This document shows positions 45,379 to 54,231 of a stretch of 64,000 nucleotides of DNA, piece after piece. Position numbers and translations under genes: made by a program. Within the stretch, counting starts at the first letter, position 1. Each line of letters starts with the position of its first letter. Source of the DNA: Mucilaginibacter sp. (lineage in GTDB: Bacteria > Bacteroidota > Bacteroidia > Sphingobacteriales > Sphingobacteriaceae); assembly GCF_028288225.1 (NCBI RefSeq), contig NZ_JAQBOC010000094.1, forward strand, positions 1 to 64,000, in the 5' to 3' direction. The notes below the pieces were generated by a model that saw nothing but the letters and a program-made list of their open reading frames with translations, was not told the DNA's origin and made no database searches.

Positions 45379-47523
45379 ATGAAAACAGACTTCAGAGAGA
45401 TAAAAAGCTTTTTTTACAGCCAGTATTTTTCTGATGGTTTAAGAATGTCGTTCGGTATTCTGTTTCCTTCTCTTTTATTAATGCAGCTAAAACATTTTGA
45501 TATGGGAGTCACCATGTCGTTAGGTGCATTATGTATCTGTACAATTGATAGTCCTGGGCCGTTGTACCATAAGCGCAATGCAATGGCTGTTGGCAACTTT
45601 TTCCTTTTTATAATTGCTGTTATTACAGGATTTGCACGATTAAATGTATTTACCTTAGGCATTGAGATCACCTTACTTTCTTTTTTATTCTCCATGTTTA
45701 CCGTGTATGGTAACCGGGCGGCGTCAATTGGTACCTGTGCGCTGCTGGTTATGATTTTTATGATGGATAAGGAAGCAAAACCAAACGAGGTTTTAACACT
45801 TAGCTTAATCATTTTAGCGGGTGGAATCTGGTATTTATTATTTAGCCTGATATTTTTCGGGATAAGGCCCTATCGTGCGGCCCAGCAAACATTGGGTGAG
45901 AGCATTGCAGACATTGCCAAATTTGTGCGGATAAAAGCTGATTTCTATTTATCAGATACTGACATTGATGAGAATTACCGTAAGCTGGTATCGCAGCAAA
46001 TAAAGGTGAGCCATCACCAGGATGATGTACGCGAACTGCTTTTTAAAAGCAGGATAATGGTAAAAGAATCAACCAACCCAAGCCGGGTAATGGTTTTGAC
46101 CTTTGTTGATCTTGTTGATATGTTTGAGCAAATAATGGCAACCCATTATGACTATGGCCACATCCGCGAGAAATTTAAAGCAACCGGGGTTTTAAAACAG
46201 GTAGCCAACCTGATACAGGAAATGGCTGATGAGCTTGATAATATCGCCTATATGGTATTATCAAACACCCGCAATAAACATAAGCCTGATTTTAATACAG
46301 GACTCGAGAAATTAAAAATAAGGATTGATGAAATAGGCGCCAATGACCAGGGCATAAGTAACATAGCACTAAAAAAAATACTGATAAATCTGCGCGATTT
46401 AAATGAGCGTATAAAAAGCATTTATGGTTATTACAACTCTAAGTCATCAGAATTATTAATTGAAAAAAATGACAGTGACGAATATTCAAAGTTTGTTACC
46501 CACCAGGATTATGCCCCGCATATATTTTTCGATAACTTTTCATTCAATTCTACAGCATTTAAACATTCGTTAAGGGTATCATTAGTTTGTTTAATAGGGT
46601 TTGTAACTGCCAAGTATATAGCATTGGGGCACCACAGCTACTGGGTGCTGCTAACCATTATAGTTATTTTAAAACCTGGTTTCAGCTTATCAAAACAACG
46701 GAACTACCAACGCCTTATCGGCACCATAGCTGGAGGTATTGCCGGGATAGCCATTTTACTTTTTATTCCTGATAAGGACGCTCAATTTATTTTGTTGATT
46801 ATTTTAATGATAGGTACTTATAGCTTCCTGAGGTTAAATTATGTAGTAAGCGTTATTTTTATGACACCCTATGTGCTTATCCTTTTTAAGTTTTTAGGTG
46901 TCGGCCTTGTTGTTAAAGAGCGTATTATTGATACTATAATAGGTTCAACCATAGCATTTGTAGCCAGCTATGTTATTTTCCCAAGCTGGGAGTTCGAGCA
47001 GATCCAGCAAAATCTGCGCGAAGTGATCAATGCCAATGTTAGCTACCTGGCAAAAATTGCAGAAAGTATTTTGGGTAAAGAGGTTAGCTCAATTGAATAT
47101 AAGCTGGCCCGTAAAGATGTGTATGTAAAATCAGCAAACCTATCAGCAGCGTTTGAGCGGATGACCTCCGAGCCCAAAAGCAAACAGCGGAAGATAAAAG
47201 AAATTCACAAATTTGTGGTGCTGAATCATATCCTATCCTCATATATCGCAACTATTGCATCATCCGTAACTTCAAAAGCTTTACACAAAGCTCCGGCAGA
47301 AAATCTTAAATTGCTTAAACGAAGCATTGCCGTACTTAATGATTCTAATAAAAAGTTGGATGGAGATGTGGTTGAGATAGGTTCATTAAAAAATACATTC
47401 GCTACAACTGAAACTGAACCAAAAGCAGCTTCTGCAGATGATTTGCTGTTAAAAGAACAATTGGGTTTTATTAATAAGATAAGTACCGATATTGCCAGGG
47501 TGACGGATAGTATTGTGAGTTAG
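45379..47523 (+). CDS. FUSC/YccS-family inner membrane protein
   Basis: A 714-residue protein with two bundles of about six membrane helices, one N-terminal (LSFGILF-like through SLIILAGGIWYLLFSLIFF) and one after residue 390 (HSLRVSLVCLIGFVTAKYIALG, then VLLTIIVILKPGF). Cytoplasmic helical domains follow each bundle. This is the YccS/aromatic acid exporter layout. Substrate unknown. The ATG at 45379 is preferred over the TTG at 45346. Confidence 0.88.
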   Translation: MKTDFREIKSFFYSQYFSDGLRMSFGILFPSLLLMQLKHFDMGVTMSLGALCICTIDSPGPLYHKRNAMAVGNFFLFIIAVITGFARLNVFTLGIEITLLSFLFSMFTVYGNRAASIGTCALLVMIFMMDKEAKPNEVLTLSLIILAGGIWYLLFSLIFFGIRPYRAAQQTLGESIADIAKFVRIKADFYLSDTDIDENYRKLVSQQIKVSHHQDDVRELLFKSRIMVKESTNPSRVMVLTFVDLVDMFEQIMATHYDYGHIREKFKATGVLKQVANLIQEMADELDNIAYMVLSNTRNKHKPDFNTGLEKLKIRIDEIGANDQGISNIALKKILINLRDLNERIKSIYGYYNSKSSELLIEKNDSDEYSKFVTHQDYAPHIFFDNFSFNSTAFKHSLRVSLVCLIGFVTAKYIALGHHSYWVLLTIIVILKPGFSLSKQRNYQRLIGTIAGGIAGIAILLFIPDKDAQFILLIILMIGTYSFLRLNYVVSVIFMTPYVLILFKFLGVGLVVKERIIDTIIGSTIAFVASYVIFPSWEFEQIQQNLREVINANVSYLAKIAESILGKEVSSIEYKLARKDVYVKSANLSAAFERMTSEPKSKQRKIKEIHKFVVLNHILSSYIATIASSVTSKALHKAPAENLKLLKRSIAVLNDSNKKLDGDVVEIGSLKNTFATTETEPKAASADDLLLKEQLGFINKISTDIARVTDSIVS

Positions 47524-47618
47524 TTGATGATTCATTGTTATATTAAAAAAACAAATCGGATTCCTACTGTGAGTGCAGAGCGTTGTAATTCTTAGCATAA
47601 TTATTTCTAATGAAATAA

Positions 47619-47648
47619 TTTAACTTAGCGTTTGTTTCCTTAAATTTG
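47619..47648 (+). promoter_or_regulatory. Predicted promoter of the toxin-antitoxin pair
   Basis: TTTA (47619-47622), an 18-nt spacer and TAAATTTG (47641-47648, exact match). The -7 box ends only 5 nt before the antitoxin ATG at 47654, so the transcript may have almost no leader. Confidence 0.5.
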
Positions 47649-47653
47649 ATATT

Positions 47654-47866
47654 ATGAATACAATAAGAGTTGATATATTAAATCCTAAAGCTGCGAGACT
47701 ATTAAAGGATTTGGCTGACCTAAATCTTATTGCAATTCAGGATATCCCTAAAAACGGATTTGAAACTATTCTAAGAAAATTACGCGCTAAAACCAAATCG
47801 GCTCCTACGCTGGAAGAGATCACTAAAGAAGTAGAGTTAGTTAGGGCTAAGCGCTATGCAAAATAA
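47654..47866 (+). CDS. Antitoxin partner of PIN toxin
   Basis: A 70-residue protein of the type found before PIN-domain toxins in Bacteroidota: a short N-terminal strand (IRVDILNPKAARLLKDLADL) and a charged C-terminal helix (TLEEITKEVELVRAKRY) that would block the toxin. Its end overlaps the toxin start by 11 nt, typical of coupled toxin-antitoxin translation. Confidence 0.85.
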   Translation: MNTIRVDILNPKAARLLKDLADLNLIAIQDIPKNGFETILRKLRAKTKSAPTLEEITKEVELVRAKRYAK

Positions 47867-48266
47867 TATTAGAATTATCCTTGATACCAACCTGTGGATA
47901 AGTTTCTTATTAACTAAAGATTTTTCTAAGCTAGATCAGATAATATTTGGAAAACAATGTACCCTTATTTTTAGTAAAGAATTAGTTGAAGAATTTTTGG
48001 AGGTTGCAAAAAGACCAAAATTCAGACGTTTTTTCTCTCAAACCGATATTGAAGACATACTGGAAACCATTTATGAGCATGCTGATTTTACAATTGTTAA
48101 AACCAATTTAAAAGTTTGCAGAGATCCGAAAGATGACTTTTTACTTTCGTTATCAGTGGATGGAAAAGTCGATTTTTTATTAACAGGTGATAAGGATCTG
48201 CTAGACTTAAAAACAATCTCCGAAACAAAAATTATAACAATTTCTGAATTTTTAAAAGATAAATAG
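47856..48266 (+). CDS. PIN-domain toxin (putative RNase)
   Basis: A 136-residue PIN domain. Conserved acids are seen in IILDTNLWISFLL (first Asp), KELVEEFLEV (Glu), CRDPKDDFLLSL (Asp) and LLTGDKDLL (Asp), so the Mg-binding site seems complete. It belongs to the PIN family often labelled toxin component of a toxin-antitoxin system and overlaps its antitoxin. It would cleave RNA when freed from the antitoxin. Confidence 0.9.
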   Translation: MQNNIRIILDTNLWISFLLTKDFSKLDQIIFGKQCTLIFSKELVEEFLEVAKRPKFRRFFSQTDIEDILETIYEHADFTIVKTNLKVCRDPKDDFLLSLSVDGKVDFLLTGDKDLLDLKTISETKIITISEFLKDK

Positions 48267-48290
48267 TCTTTCGCGGTTGTGGATTTAGCA

Positions 48291-49631
48291 TTATAACAAT
48301 TCATTTGCCAAATTAGCCAGCTCACTTCTTTCGCCTTTTTGCAATGTTATATGCGCATACAAAGGATGCCCCTTAGCTTTATCAATTAAATAACTCAACC
48401 CATTACTTTCAGCGTCAAGATAAGGTGTATCTATCTGGTAAATGTCGCCTGTAAAAACAAACTTACTATTTTCGCCTGCACGTGATATAATGGTCTTCAC
48501 TTCGTGCGGGGTAAGGTTTTGCGCCTCGTCAACAATAAAAAAGATCTTGCTTAAAGTACGGCCACGGATAAAGGCAAGCGGGGCGATAGAGATCTTGTCG
48601 TTAGTTACCAGCTCATCAATCTTGGCCTGCATTTTTTCATCATCAGCAAACTGATCTTTAATAAACTTGAGGTTGTCCCATATAGGCGCCATGTAGGGGT
48701 CTATCTTCGATTTAATATCACCCGGCAAAAAGCCGATATCCTTATTGCTAAGCGGGACAATCGGCCGGGTAACGTAGATCTGGCGGAAGTATTTCCGTTG
48801 TTCCAATGCACTTGCAAGTGCCAGCAACGTTTTGCCCGTGCCTGCATTACCCTGTATAGTAACCAATTTAATATCAGGATGAAGCAGCGCATGGATAGCA
48901 AATGCCTGTTCAATATTTTTGGGGAAGATATTAAATACAGGCTGTTCTGTTATTTTTTCTAATTGTGCAGTTTGCGAATTATAAAAACCAGGTACCGATC
49001 CTTTTTTTCCATTTAATATGTAAAAATGATTTGTAGTATGCCCGAAATCAGTACCTGAAATACTTTCTGATTTATTTAATAGGTTGATAAGCTTTTCGGA
49101 CACCCTGTTTAAAGTAGTTTCGCCGGTATATAGCTCATCCAGATTTTTTATCTTTCCAGTTTCATAATCCTCTGCGTTAAGGTTCAACGATTTTGCTTTT
49201 AACCTGAGGCATATATCCTTTGAAACCAAAATCACTTTTTTATCAGGATTTTCTTCCTGCAAACCCAAGGCAGCGTTCAAAATACGGTGATCTGTTTTAT
49301 CTGATCCAAAAATAGCCTCGGCATCTATAGCTGTTTTGGTATCCATTATTACCTTAAAGCTTCCTTTATTTTCTCCGTTTAACGGACGCCATTGATTGAT
49401 AAGATGATTTTGGGAAATATCATCTATTAGCCTGATAAAACTGCGGGCTTCAAAATTACGGGTATCATTCCCGCTCTTCATGTTATCAAGCTCTTCCAAT
49501 ACCTGTATGGGTATTGCTACATCGTGTTCCTGGAAATTCTCAAATGCGTTATGATCATATAAGATCACGGAGGTATCTAAAACAAATATTTTTGCCCTTC
49601 CGTTACCTTTACTTTTACCTTCCTTACTCAT
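48291..49631 (-). CDS. PhoH-family ATPase with N-terminal PIN domain (PhoH2 type)
   Basis: A 446-residue protein: PIN domain at about 13-150 (KIFVLDTSVILYD, VLEELDNMKSG) and PhoH ATPase at about 235-446 (Walker A VTIQGNAGTGKTLLAL; Walker B FFIVDEAQNLTP; FTGDIYQIDTPYLD). PIN-PhoH proteins are thought to act as RNA helicase plus RNase. It lies downstream of the candidate non-coding RNA, with 50-60 nt between the RNA's end and the ATG. Confidence 0.94.
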   Translation of the reverse strand: MSKEGKSKGNGRAKIFVLDTSVILYDHNAFENFQEHDVAIPIQVLEELDNMKSGNDTRNFEARSFIRLIDDISQNHLINQWRPLNGENKGSFKVIMDTKTAIDAEAIFGSDKTDHRILNAALGLQEENPDKKVILVSKDICLRLKAKSLNLNAEDYETGKIKNLDELYTGETTLNRVSEKLINLLNKSESISGTDFGHTTNHFYILNGKKGSVPGFYNSQTAQLEKITEQPVFNIFPKNIEQAFAIHALLHPDIKLVTIQGNAGTGKTLLALASALEQRKYFRQIYVTRPIVPLSNKDIGFLPGDIKSKIDPYMAPIWDNLKFIKDQFADDEKMQAKIDELVTNDKISIAPLAFIRGRTLSKIFFIVDEAQNLTPHEVKTIISRAGENSKFVFTGDIYQIDTPYLDAESNGLSYLIDKAKGHPLYAHITLQKGERSELANLANELL

Positions 49632-49684
49632 GTCCCGCTAAATTAGCCATTTTAAGGATGCCAGTAAATACCGGCAAACAAAAA

Positions 49685-50034
49685 ATGCTATAAAAGCGAA
49701 AACGGAAGCGTCCTCTTGCGATTCTTCTTCCGTTTCCAAACTTTATGCTCAACCGTAGTTGCTCATAAAGCACCAAGTTTTGTGTAAATTAACCGATCTG
49801 CTATTCTGTTGTTCTTGCGAACATTGATCCTTTCAGTTCATTGATGGTTTCTGCTCTTCTCCGTAAAAAATTGCAGTCCTTTCAATACCTCTTTTAATTA
49901 TCCTTCATTTTCCATGACTTGCGTCATTTCTTTTTCCGGGTAACTCAGGCACTTCCGTGATCTTTAGCTCCCCCGAAGGTTTGCCCGATTCAATTCTGTA
50001 ATCCTGTAAGGTTGTCAAAGTACGTCGTTCTTGA
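49685..50034 (-). ncRNA. Candidate structured non-coding RNA, about 350 nt, family unknown
   Basis: No coding frame, but many features of a structured RNA on the minus strand. In transcript order these are CAC-GGAA-GTG (49950-49959), ATGAC-GCAA-GTCAT (49914-49927), TGTTC-GCAA-GAACA (49810-49823), the stepped hairpin at 49741-49770 (CTTTATG/CATAAAG closing CAAC/GTTG) and an end stem AAACGGAAG/CTTCCGTTT (49700-49735) followed by T-rich sequence. Three loops are GNRA tetraloops. A strong promoter precedes it. I looked for RNase P, tmRNA and SRP signatures and found none. A long phoH leader is the main alternative. Confidence 0.6.
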
Positions 50035-50040
50035 TGATTC

Positions 50041-50071
50041 TAAGATAGCAGCCTGCATAACATTTGTCAAA
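50041..50071 (-). promoter_or_regulatory. Strong promoter for the candidate ncRNA
   Basis: TTTGACA (50065-50071) and TATCTTA (50041-50047) are separated by 17 nt on the minus strand. It fits both the TTGACA style and the Bacteroidota TTTG/TAnnTTTG boxes (7 of 8 with the next G). Transcription would begin near 50034. Confidence 0.65.
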
Positions 50072-50430
50072 CTTTTTTTTTGATTTTTATTAACAAGTTA
50101 TTAACATTTTCATACCATAGACACCCCATTGATACATAGGTGTTTCGAATTATTTTTTTACTATACTTTACAGGTTGTTAACATTCTGATTCTTCACAAA
50201 AACCCTCAAAATTGCGCTTTTGAGTAGTTGCAAAAATTCCTAAAAAAGAAAAGCTCCTGATTTTTTTTGTCAAAACAAGCTAAAAAAACACTACAAATCA
50301 GACAGATCTCGCCTTGTTGCAGAACAAATCCGTTACAAACTTTTTAAATTGTTTTAATAACTTGTAAATACTAAAGATTTACATTAAATATGCAAGTCAA
50401 TCAACCCTAACCAGCCATTAAATCAAATTC
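50072..50430. other. AT-rich intergenic region before the MFS gene
   Basis: No gene, repeat or clear promoter box is visible in these 359 bp. It is very AT-rich with T- and A-runs. The divergent promoters of the ncRNA and of the MFS gene should lie at its two ends. Confidence 0.5.
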
Positions 50431-51675
50431 ATGAAACGCAATTATTACATCGTAACACTAATACTGCTTACGTTTTTTGTTATTTCCTTTTTAACAAACA
50501 TCATTGGGCCTTTAAGTCCTGAATTTATAAAGGATTTTAAACTAAGTGATCTTTTAGCCGGGGTATTGCCTTTTGCTTTTTTTATAGCGTACGGTGTTAT
50601 GTCTATCCCTTCAAGTATGCTGGTACAAAAGTATAACGAAAAAACAATTATGGTTGCGGCATTTGTGGTTGCATTTTTCGGCTCGCTGCTGCTTGCTGTT
50701 TCTCCTGGTTATTTATCCGCATTGCTTTCACTTTTCCTGATAGGTTGCGGGATGGCCATGCTACAAGTGGTTATCAATCCCTTATTGCGAACTGCGGGTG
50801 GCGAAGAAAATTATGCGTTTACCTCTGTACTCGCCCAGTTGATATTTGGCGCAGCCTCATTCCTCAGCCCTTTAGTTATGACAGTGATGATATCCGAACT
50901 GGATAAAAAAAATCATTCCGGGATATTCGGCATTTTGGGGCGACTGGTTCCTGAGGGAATGTCATGGATCTCCCTTTACTGGATCTTCACAGTGATCTGC
51001 CTGTTAATGTTTATCATTCTGCTGCTTTCAAAGTTCCCAAAAGTTGAACTGACCAGCGAAGAAAAATCAGGGCCGTGGAAAACGCACGTTCAACTATTTA
51101 AACGGCCCGTGGTGATAGCGTTTTTTATTGGCCTGTTTTGCTATGTAGGTACCGAGCAAGGCGTTTCTTACTGGATGTCAGAATTCCTGAGGCGCTACCA
51201 TCATTATGATCCGCAGGTACAAGGTGCACATGCTGTTGCCTGGTTTTGGGGGCTGATGACAGCCGGAGGCATTTTAGGCTTGTTCCTGCTGAAGATAATG
51301 GATAGCCGCCGGCTACTTATCATTTTTAGCATACTTGCAATTATCTCCCTGTCAGCGGCACTGTTCGGCAGCGCAGAAATTTCGCTGTATGCTTTTTCAA
51401 CTGTTGGTTTTTTCATGTCGGTAATGTATCCCATTATATTTTCGCTTGCGCTTAGCTCAGTTAATGAGCACCATGGTTCATTTGCCGGCATTTTAGTTAC
51501 AGGGATTATAGGGGGTGCAATTGTTCAGATTCTTATTGGGGGATTAGGAAATCTATTTGGATTAAGGGCGGGCATGCTGTTTCTGTACATCACCTTCGGT
51601 TATATGCTTGCTATTGGCTTTTGGGCAAAGCCACTGATTACCAACAAAACTATTTTTGACAAAGACAAAGCCTGA
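50431..51675 (+). CDS. MFS sugar transporter, FucP/GluP-like
   Basis: A 414-residue, 12-helix permease of the fucose/glucose:H+ symporter type (FFVISFLTNIIGPLSPEF, then MAMLQVVINPLLRTAGGEENYAF with the usual NP element of helix 4). It lies 2 nt before a ROK sugar kinase, so the pair imports and phosphorylates a hexose. Which hexose cannot be read; glucose, fructose or mannose are likely. Confidence 0.88.
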   Translation: MKRNYYIVTLILLTFFVISFLTNIIGPLSPEFIKDFKLSDLLAGVLPFAFFIAYGVMSIPSSMLVQKYNEKTIMVAAFVVAFFGSLLLAVSPGYLSALLSLFLIGCGMAMLQVVINPLLRTAGGEENYAFTSVLAQLIFGAASFLSPLVMTVMISELDKKNHSGIFGILGRLVPEGMSWISLYWIFTVICLLMFIILLLSKFPKVELTSEEKSGPWKTHVQLFKRPVVIAFFIGLFCYVGTEQGVSYWMSEFLRRYHHYDPQVQGAHAVAWFWGLMTAGGILGLFLLKIMDSRRLLIIFSILAIISLSAALFGSAEISLYAFSTVGFFMSVMYPIIFSLALSSVNEHHGSFAGILVTGIIGGAIVQILIGGLGNLFGLRAGMLFLYITFGYMLAIGFWAKPLITNKTIFDKDKA

Positions 51676-51677
51676 AA

Positions 51678-52526
51678 ATGACAAATACAAAAATTATCGG
51701 TATCGATCTGGGTGCCACAAATATTCGCGGAGCTATTGTGGATAATGATGCGATTTTTGAAATTATATCAAAACGGATAAACACCAGGGGCACAGAAGAA
51801 CAGGTGCTGGAGGATGTTTATTTTATTATAGATAAGCTGATTGACAAAGATGTTAAAGCTATAGGCATAGGCGTACCAAGTGTGGTAGATGTAGAGAAGG
51901 GCATTGTTTATGATGTTGTGCACATCCCATCATGGAAGGAGGTGCATTTAAAGCAGATCCTGGAGGATAAATATAAAGTCCCGGTATTTGTAAACAACGA
52001 TGCCAATTGTTTTGCACTCGGCGAGCATTATTTTGGAAAAGGCAAAGGTGCAAAAAACATGATCGGGCTAACACTTGGCACTGGTCTTGGAGCAGGCATT
52101 ATTATAAATAACCAGCTATATGCCGGTACTAACTGTGGCGCAGGCGAATTTGGCTGTGTTGATTATCTCGATAACAACTATGAATTCTATTGCAGCGGAT
52201 CTTTCTTCAATAATGTTTATGGTCTGAATGGTGAGGATGTTTTTAAAGATGCTCAAAAAGGTGATCCCCAGGCGTTAAAGCTATATGGCGAGATGGGAAC
52301 TCATCTGGGCAATGCTATTAAAGTGGTAATGTATACCTATGATCCCTCATTAATTATTTTAGGAGGATCAGTTAAGTTAGCTTACGAATATTTTGAAAAA
52401 ACCATGTGGCAACGCATCAATACATTAGTATATCCCAAAAGCGTTGAACGTTTAAAAATAGAAAGATCAGCCCTTGAAAATAGCGGAATATTAGGTGCAG
52501 CGGGGCTATACTTCGATTCCTTATAA
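51678..52526 (+). CDS. ROK-family sugar kinase
   Basis: A 282-residue kinase. The phosphate loop is IGIDLGATNIRGAIVD; VNNDANCFALGEHYFGKGKG and the catalytic region LGTGLGAGIIIN are ROK blocks. The usual zinc motif (CxCGxxGCxE) is altered to CGAGEFGCVDYLDN with EFYCSG later, a form I have seen in other Bacteroidota ROK proteins. It would act on the sugar brought in by the adjacent MFS permease. Confidence 0.88.
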   Translation: MTNTKIIGIDLGATNIRGAIVDNDAIFEIISKRINTRGTEEQVLEDVYFIIDKLIDKDVKAIGIGVPSVVDVEKGIVYDVVHIPSWKEVHLKQILEDKYKVPVFVNNDANCFALGEHYFGKGKGAKNMIGLTLGTGLGAGIIINNQLYAGTNCGAGEFGCVDYLDNNYEFYCSGSFFNNVYGLNGEDVFKDAQKGDPQALKLYGEMGTHLGNAIKVVMYTYDPSLIILGGSVKLAYEYFEKTMWQRINTLVYPKSVERLKIERSALENSGILGAAGLYFDSL

Positions 52527-52527
52527 A

Positions 52528-52564
52528 CCAAAAAACTTACGGAGTTTTCGAAACTTCGTAAGTT
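52528..52564. terminator. Bidirectional terminator between ROK kinase and guaB
   Basis: A 14-bp stem with one mismatch (AACTTACGGAGTTT and AAACTTCGTAAGTT) around a TCG loop. On the minus strand it is followed by six T; on the plus strand by TTTGATATCTTT. It serves the two convergent genes. Confidence 0.8.
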
Positions 52565-52591
52565 TGATATCTTTCAACTAATCTCTAATCT

Positions 52592-54061
52592 CTACCTCGT
52601 ATAATTCGGAGCTTCTTTAGTTATCGTAACATCATGCGGGTGGCTTTCGCGCATACCGGCTGCGGTGATGCGTACAAATTTAGCTTTTTGCAAGTCTTCA
52701 ATTACAGCTGCCCCGCAATAATGCATCCCGGCGCGTAAACCGCCTATGTACTGGTAAATAACTTCGGCAAGATTGCCTTTGTACGGTACACGACCAACTA
52801 TTCCCTCCGGAACCAGTTTGGTAACCACATCAGTTTCATCCTGGAAATAACGGTCTTTTGAGCCTTTATCCATGGCTTCCACCGAACCCATCCCTCGGTA
52901 TGATTTAAACTTGCGGCCTTCATATATTATAGTTTCGCCGGGAGATTCTTCAACACCTGCAAATAATGATCCTGCCATTATGGAACTTGCACCGGCTGCA
53001 ATAGCTTTAACTATATCGCCGGTCTGCTTTATACCACCATCAGCAATAACAGGAACTCCTCTGCCTTCAAGGGCTTTTGCGCACTCATAAACAGCAAACA
53101 ATTGTGGAACACCAACACCTGCCACAATTCGTGTAGTGCAAATTGAACCCGGACCAATGCCCACTTTAACAGCATCAGCACCTGCATCAGCAAGAGCTAT
53201 TGCAGCTTCGCCAGTGGCAATGTTACCGGCTATAACCTGCAGATCAGGGAACAGCGATTTAACGCTTTTAACCATATCTATAACCCCTTTCGAGTGGCCA
53301 TGTGCAGTGTCAACGGTAATAACGTCAACACCGGCAGTTACAAGAGCCTTTACACGGTCAATATTATCGGCGGCCACTCCAACAGCTGCACCTACGCGTA
53401 ACCTGCCAAATTCGTCTTTACAGGCGCTCGGGAAGTTTTTAAATTTCTGGATATCTTTAAAGGTAATAAGTCCCCGTAAAATGCCATCCTTATCAACAAC
53501 AGGAAGTTTTTCAATTTTATAATTTTGAAGGATCGCTTCAGCCTGGATCAAATTGGTCCCTTGCGGGGCGGTGATCAGGTTTTCTTTTGTCATTACATCA
53601 CTTACCGGGCGGTCCATTTCCTTTTGAAAACGAAGGTCGCGGTTGGTGATTATTCCTTTAAGCTTGTGTTCGCCATCAATAATCGGGATCCCTCCTATGC
53701 GGTATTCGCGCATAATTTTAACGGCATCAGCAACAGTCGATGCTTCATGTAGTGTTACCGGATCCTGGATCATACCGCTTTCTGAGCGTTTTACTTTCCG
53801 CACTTCATCGGCCTGCGCCTGCACGCTCATATTTTTATGGAGGATTCCTATCCCGCCAGCCTGCGCTATAGCAATAGCCAGTGACGATTCAGTAACTGTA
53901 TCCATTGCAGCAGAAAGAATGGGAATATTCAGCCTTATCTTTTTTGTAAGCCAGGTACTGGTATCAACATCGCGCGGTAAAACTTCGGAGTAAGCTGGGA
54001 GGAGTAAAACGTCGTCGTAAGTTAATCCTTCGGCGACAAATTTTTGGGGGTCTAATTTCAT
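52592..54061 (-). CDS. guaB: Inosine-5'-monophosphate dehydrogenase
   Basis: A 489-residue enzyme converting IMP to XMP with NAD. The barrel is interrupted by two CBS domains (about 95-215; VADAVKIMREYRIGGIPII). The catalytic Cys is in GPGSICTTRIVAGVGVPQ; the flap and VRYRG-type end KFVRITAAGMRESHPHD are normal. Length agrees with the family. Confidence 0.97.
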   Translation of the reverse strand: MKLDPQKFVAEGLTYDDVLLLPAYSEVLPRDVDTSTWLTKKIRLNIPILSAAMDTVTESSLAIAIAQAGGIGILHKNMSVQAQADEVRKVKRSESGMIQDPVTLHEASTVADAVKIMREYRIGGIPIIDGEHKLKGIITNRDLRFQKEMDRPVSDVMTKENLITAPQGTNLIQAEAILQNYKIEKLPVVDKDGILRGLITFKDIQKFKNFPSACKDEFGRLRVGAAVGVAADNIDRVKALVTAGVDVITVDTAHGHSKGVIDMVKSVKSLFPDLQVIAGNIATGEAAIALADAGADAVKVGIGPGSICTTRIVAGVGVPQLFAVYECAKALEGRGVPVIADGGIKQTGDIVKAIAAGASSIMAGSLFAGVEESPGETIIYEGRKFKSYRGMGSVEAMDKGSKDRYFQDETDVVTKLVPEGIVGRVPYKGNLAEVIYQYIGGLRAGMHYCGAAVIEDLQKAKFVRITAAGMRESHPHDVTITKEAPNYTR

Positions 54062-54112
54062 AGCAAATAATGTGTTTGGAGTTATTATTTGCCGGGCAAA
54101 GCTAACAAATTA

Positions 54113-54141
54113 TTTCGGATTTCGGATGTAGGATTCGGAAT
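54113..54141. repeat. Short TTCGGAT direct repeats
   Basis: The words TTCGGAT, TTCGGAT and ATTCGGAA recur within 30 nt. The same words occur at 34.38-34.41 kb and inside the nested palindrome at 42.47 kb, suggesting one dispersed family. Confidence 0.45.
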
Positions 54142-54162
54142 TGTGGTAAGGATTTGAAAATA

Positions 54163-54221
54163 TGTCAATTTGATGATTTGAAAATTAGAGCTTAACCCAT
54201 CTTCAAATCATCAAATTGACA
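54163..54221. repeat. Perfect 20-bp inverted repeat
   Basis: Left arm TGTCAATTTGATGATTTGAA (54163-54182) and its exact complement (54202-54221) flank a 19-nt loop. It lies 10 nt after the M16 peptidase stop. Shorter TTTGATGATTTGAAAA copies at 56.9-57.1 kb belong to the same family. Confidence 0.9.
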
Positions 54222-54231
54222 CATCATCAAA

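Noticed and set aside
49685..50034. RNase P RNA, tmRNA or SRP RNA as identity of the structured region
   Set aside because: No GAGGAAAGTCC element, no tRNA-like ends with TTCGA arm and no SRP core were found on either strand.
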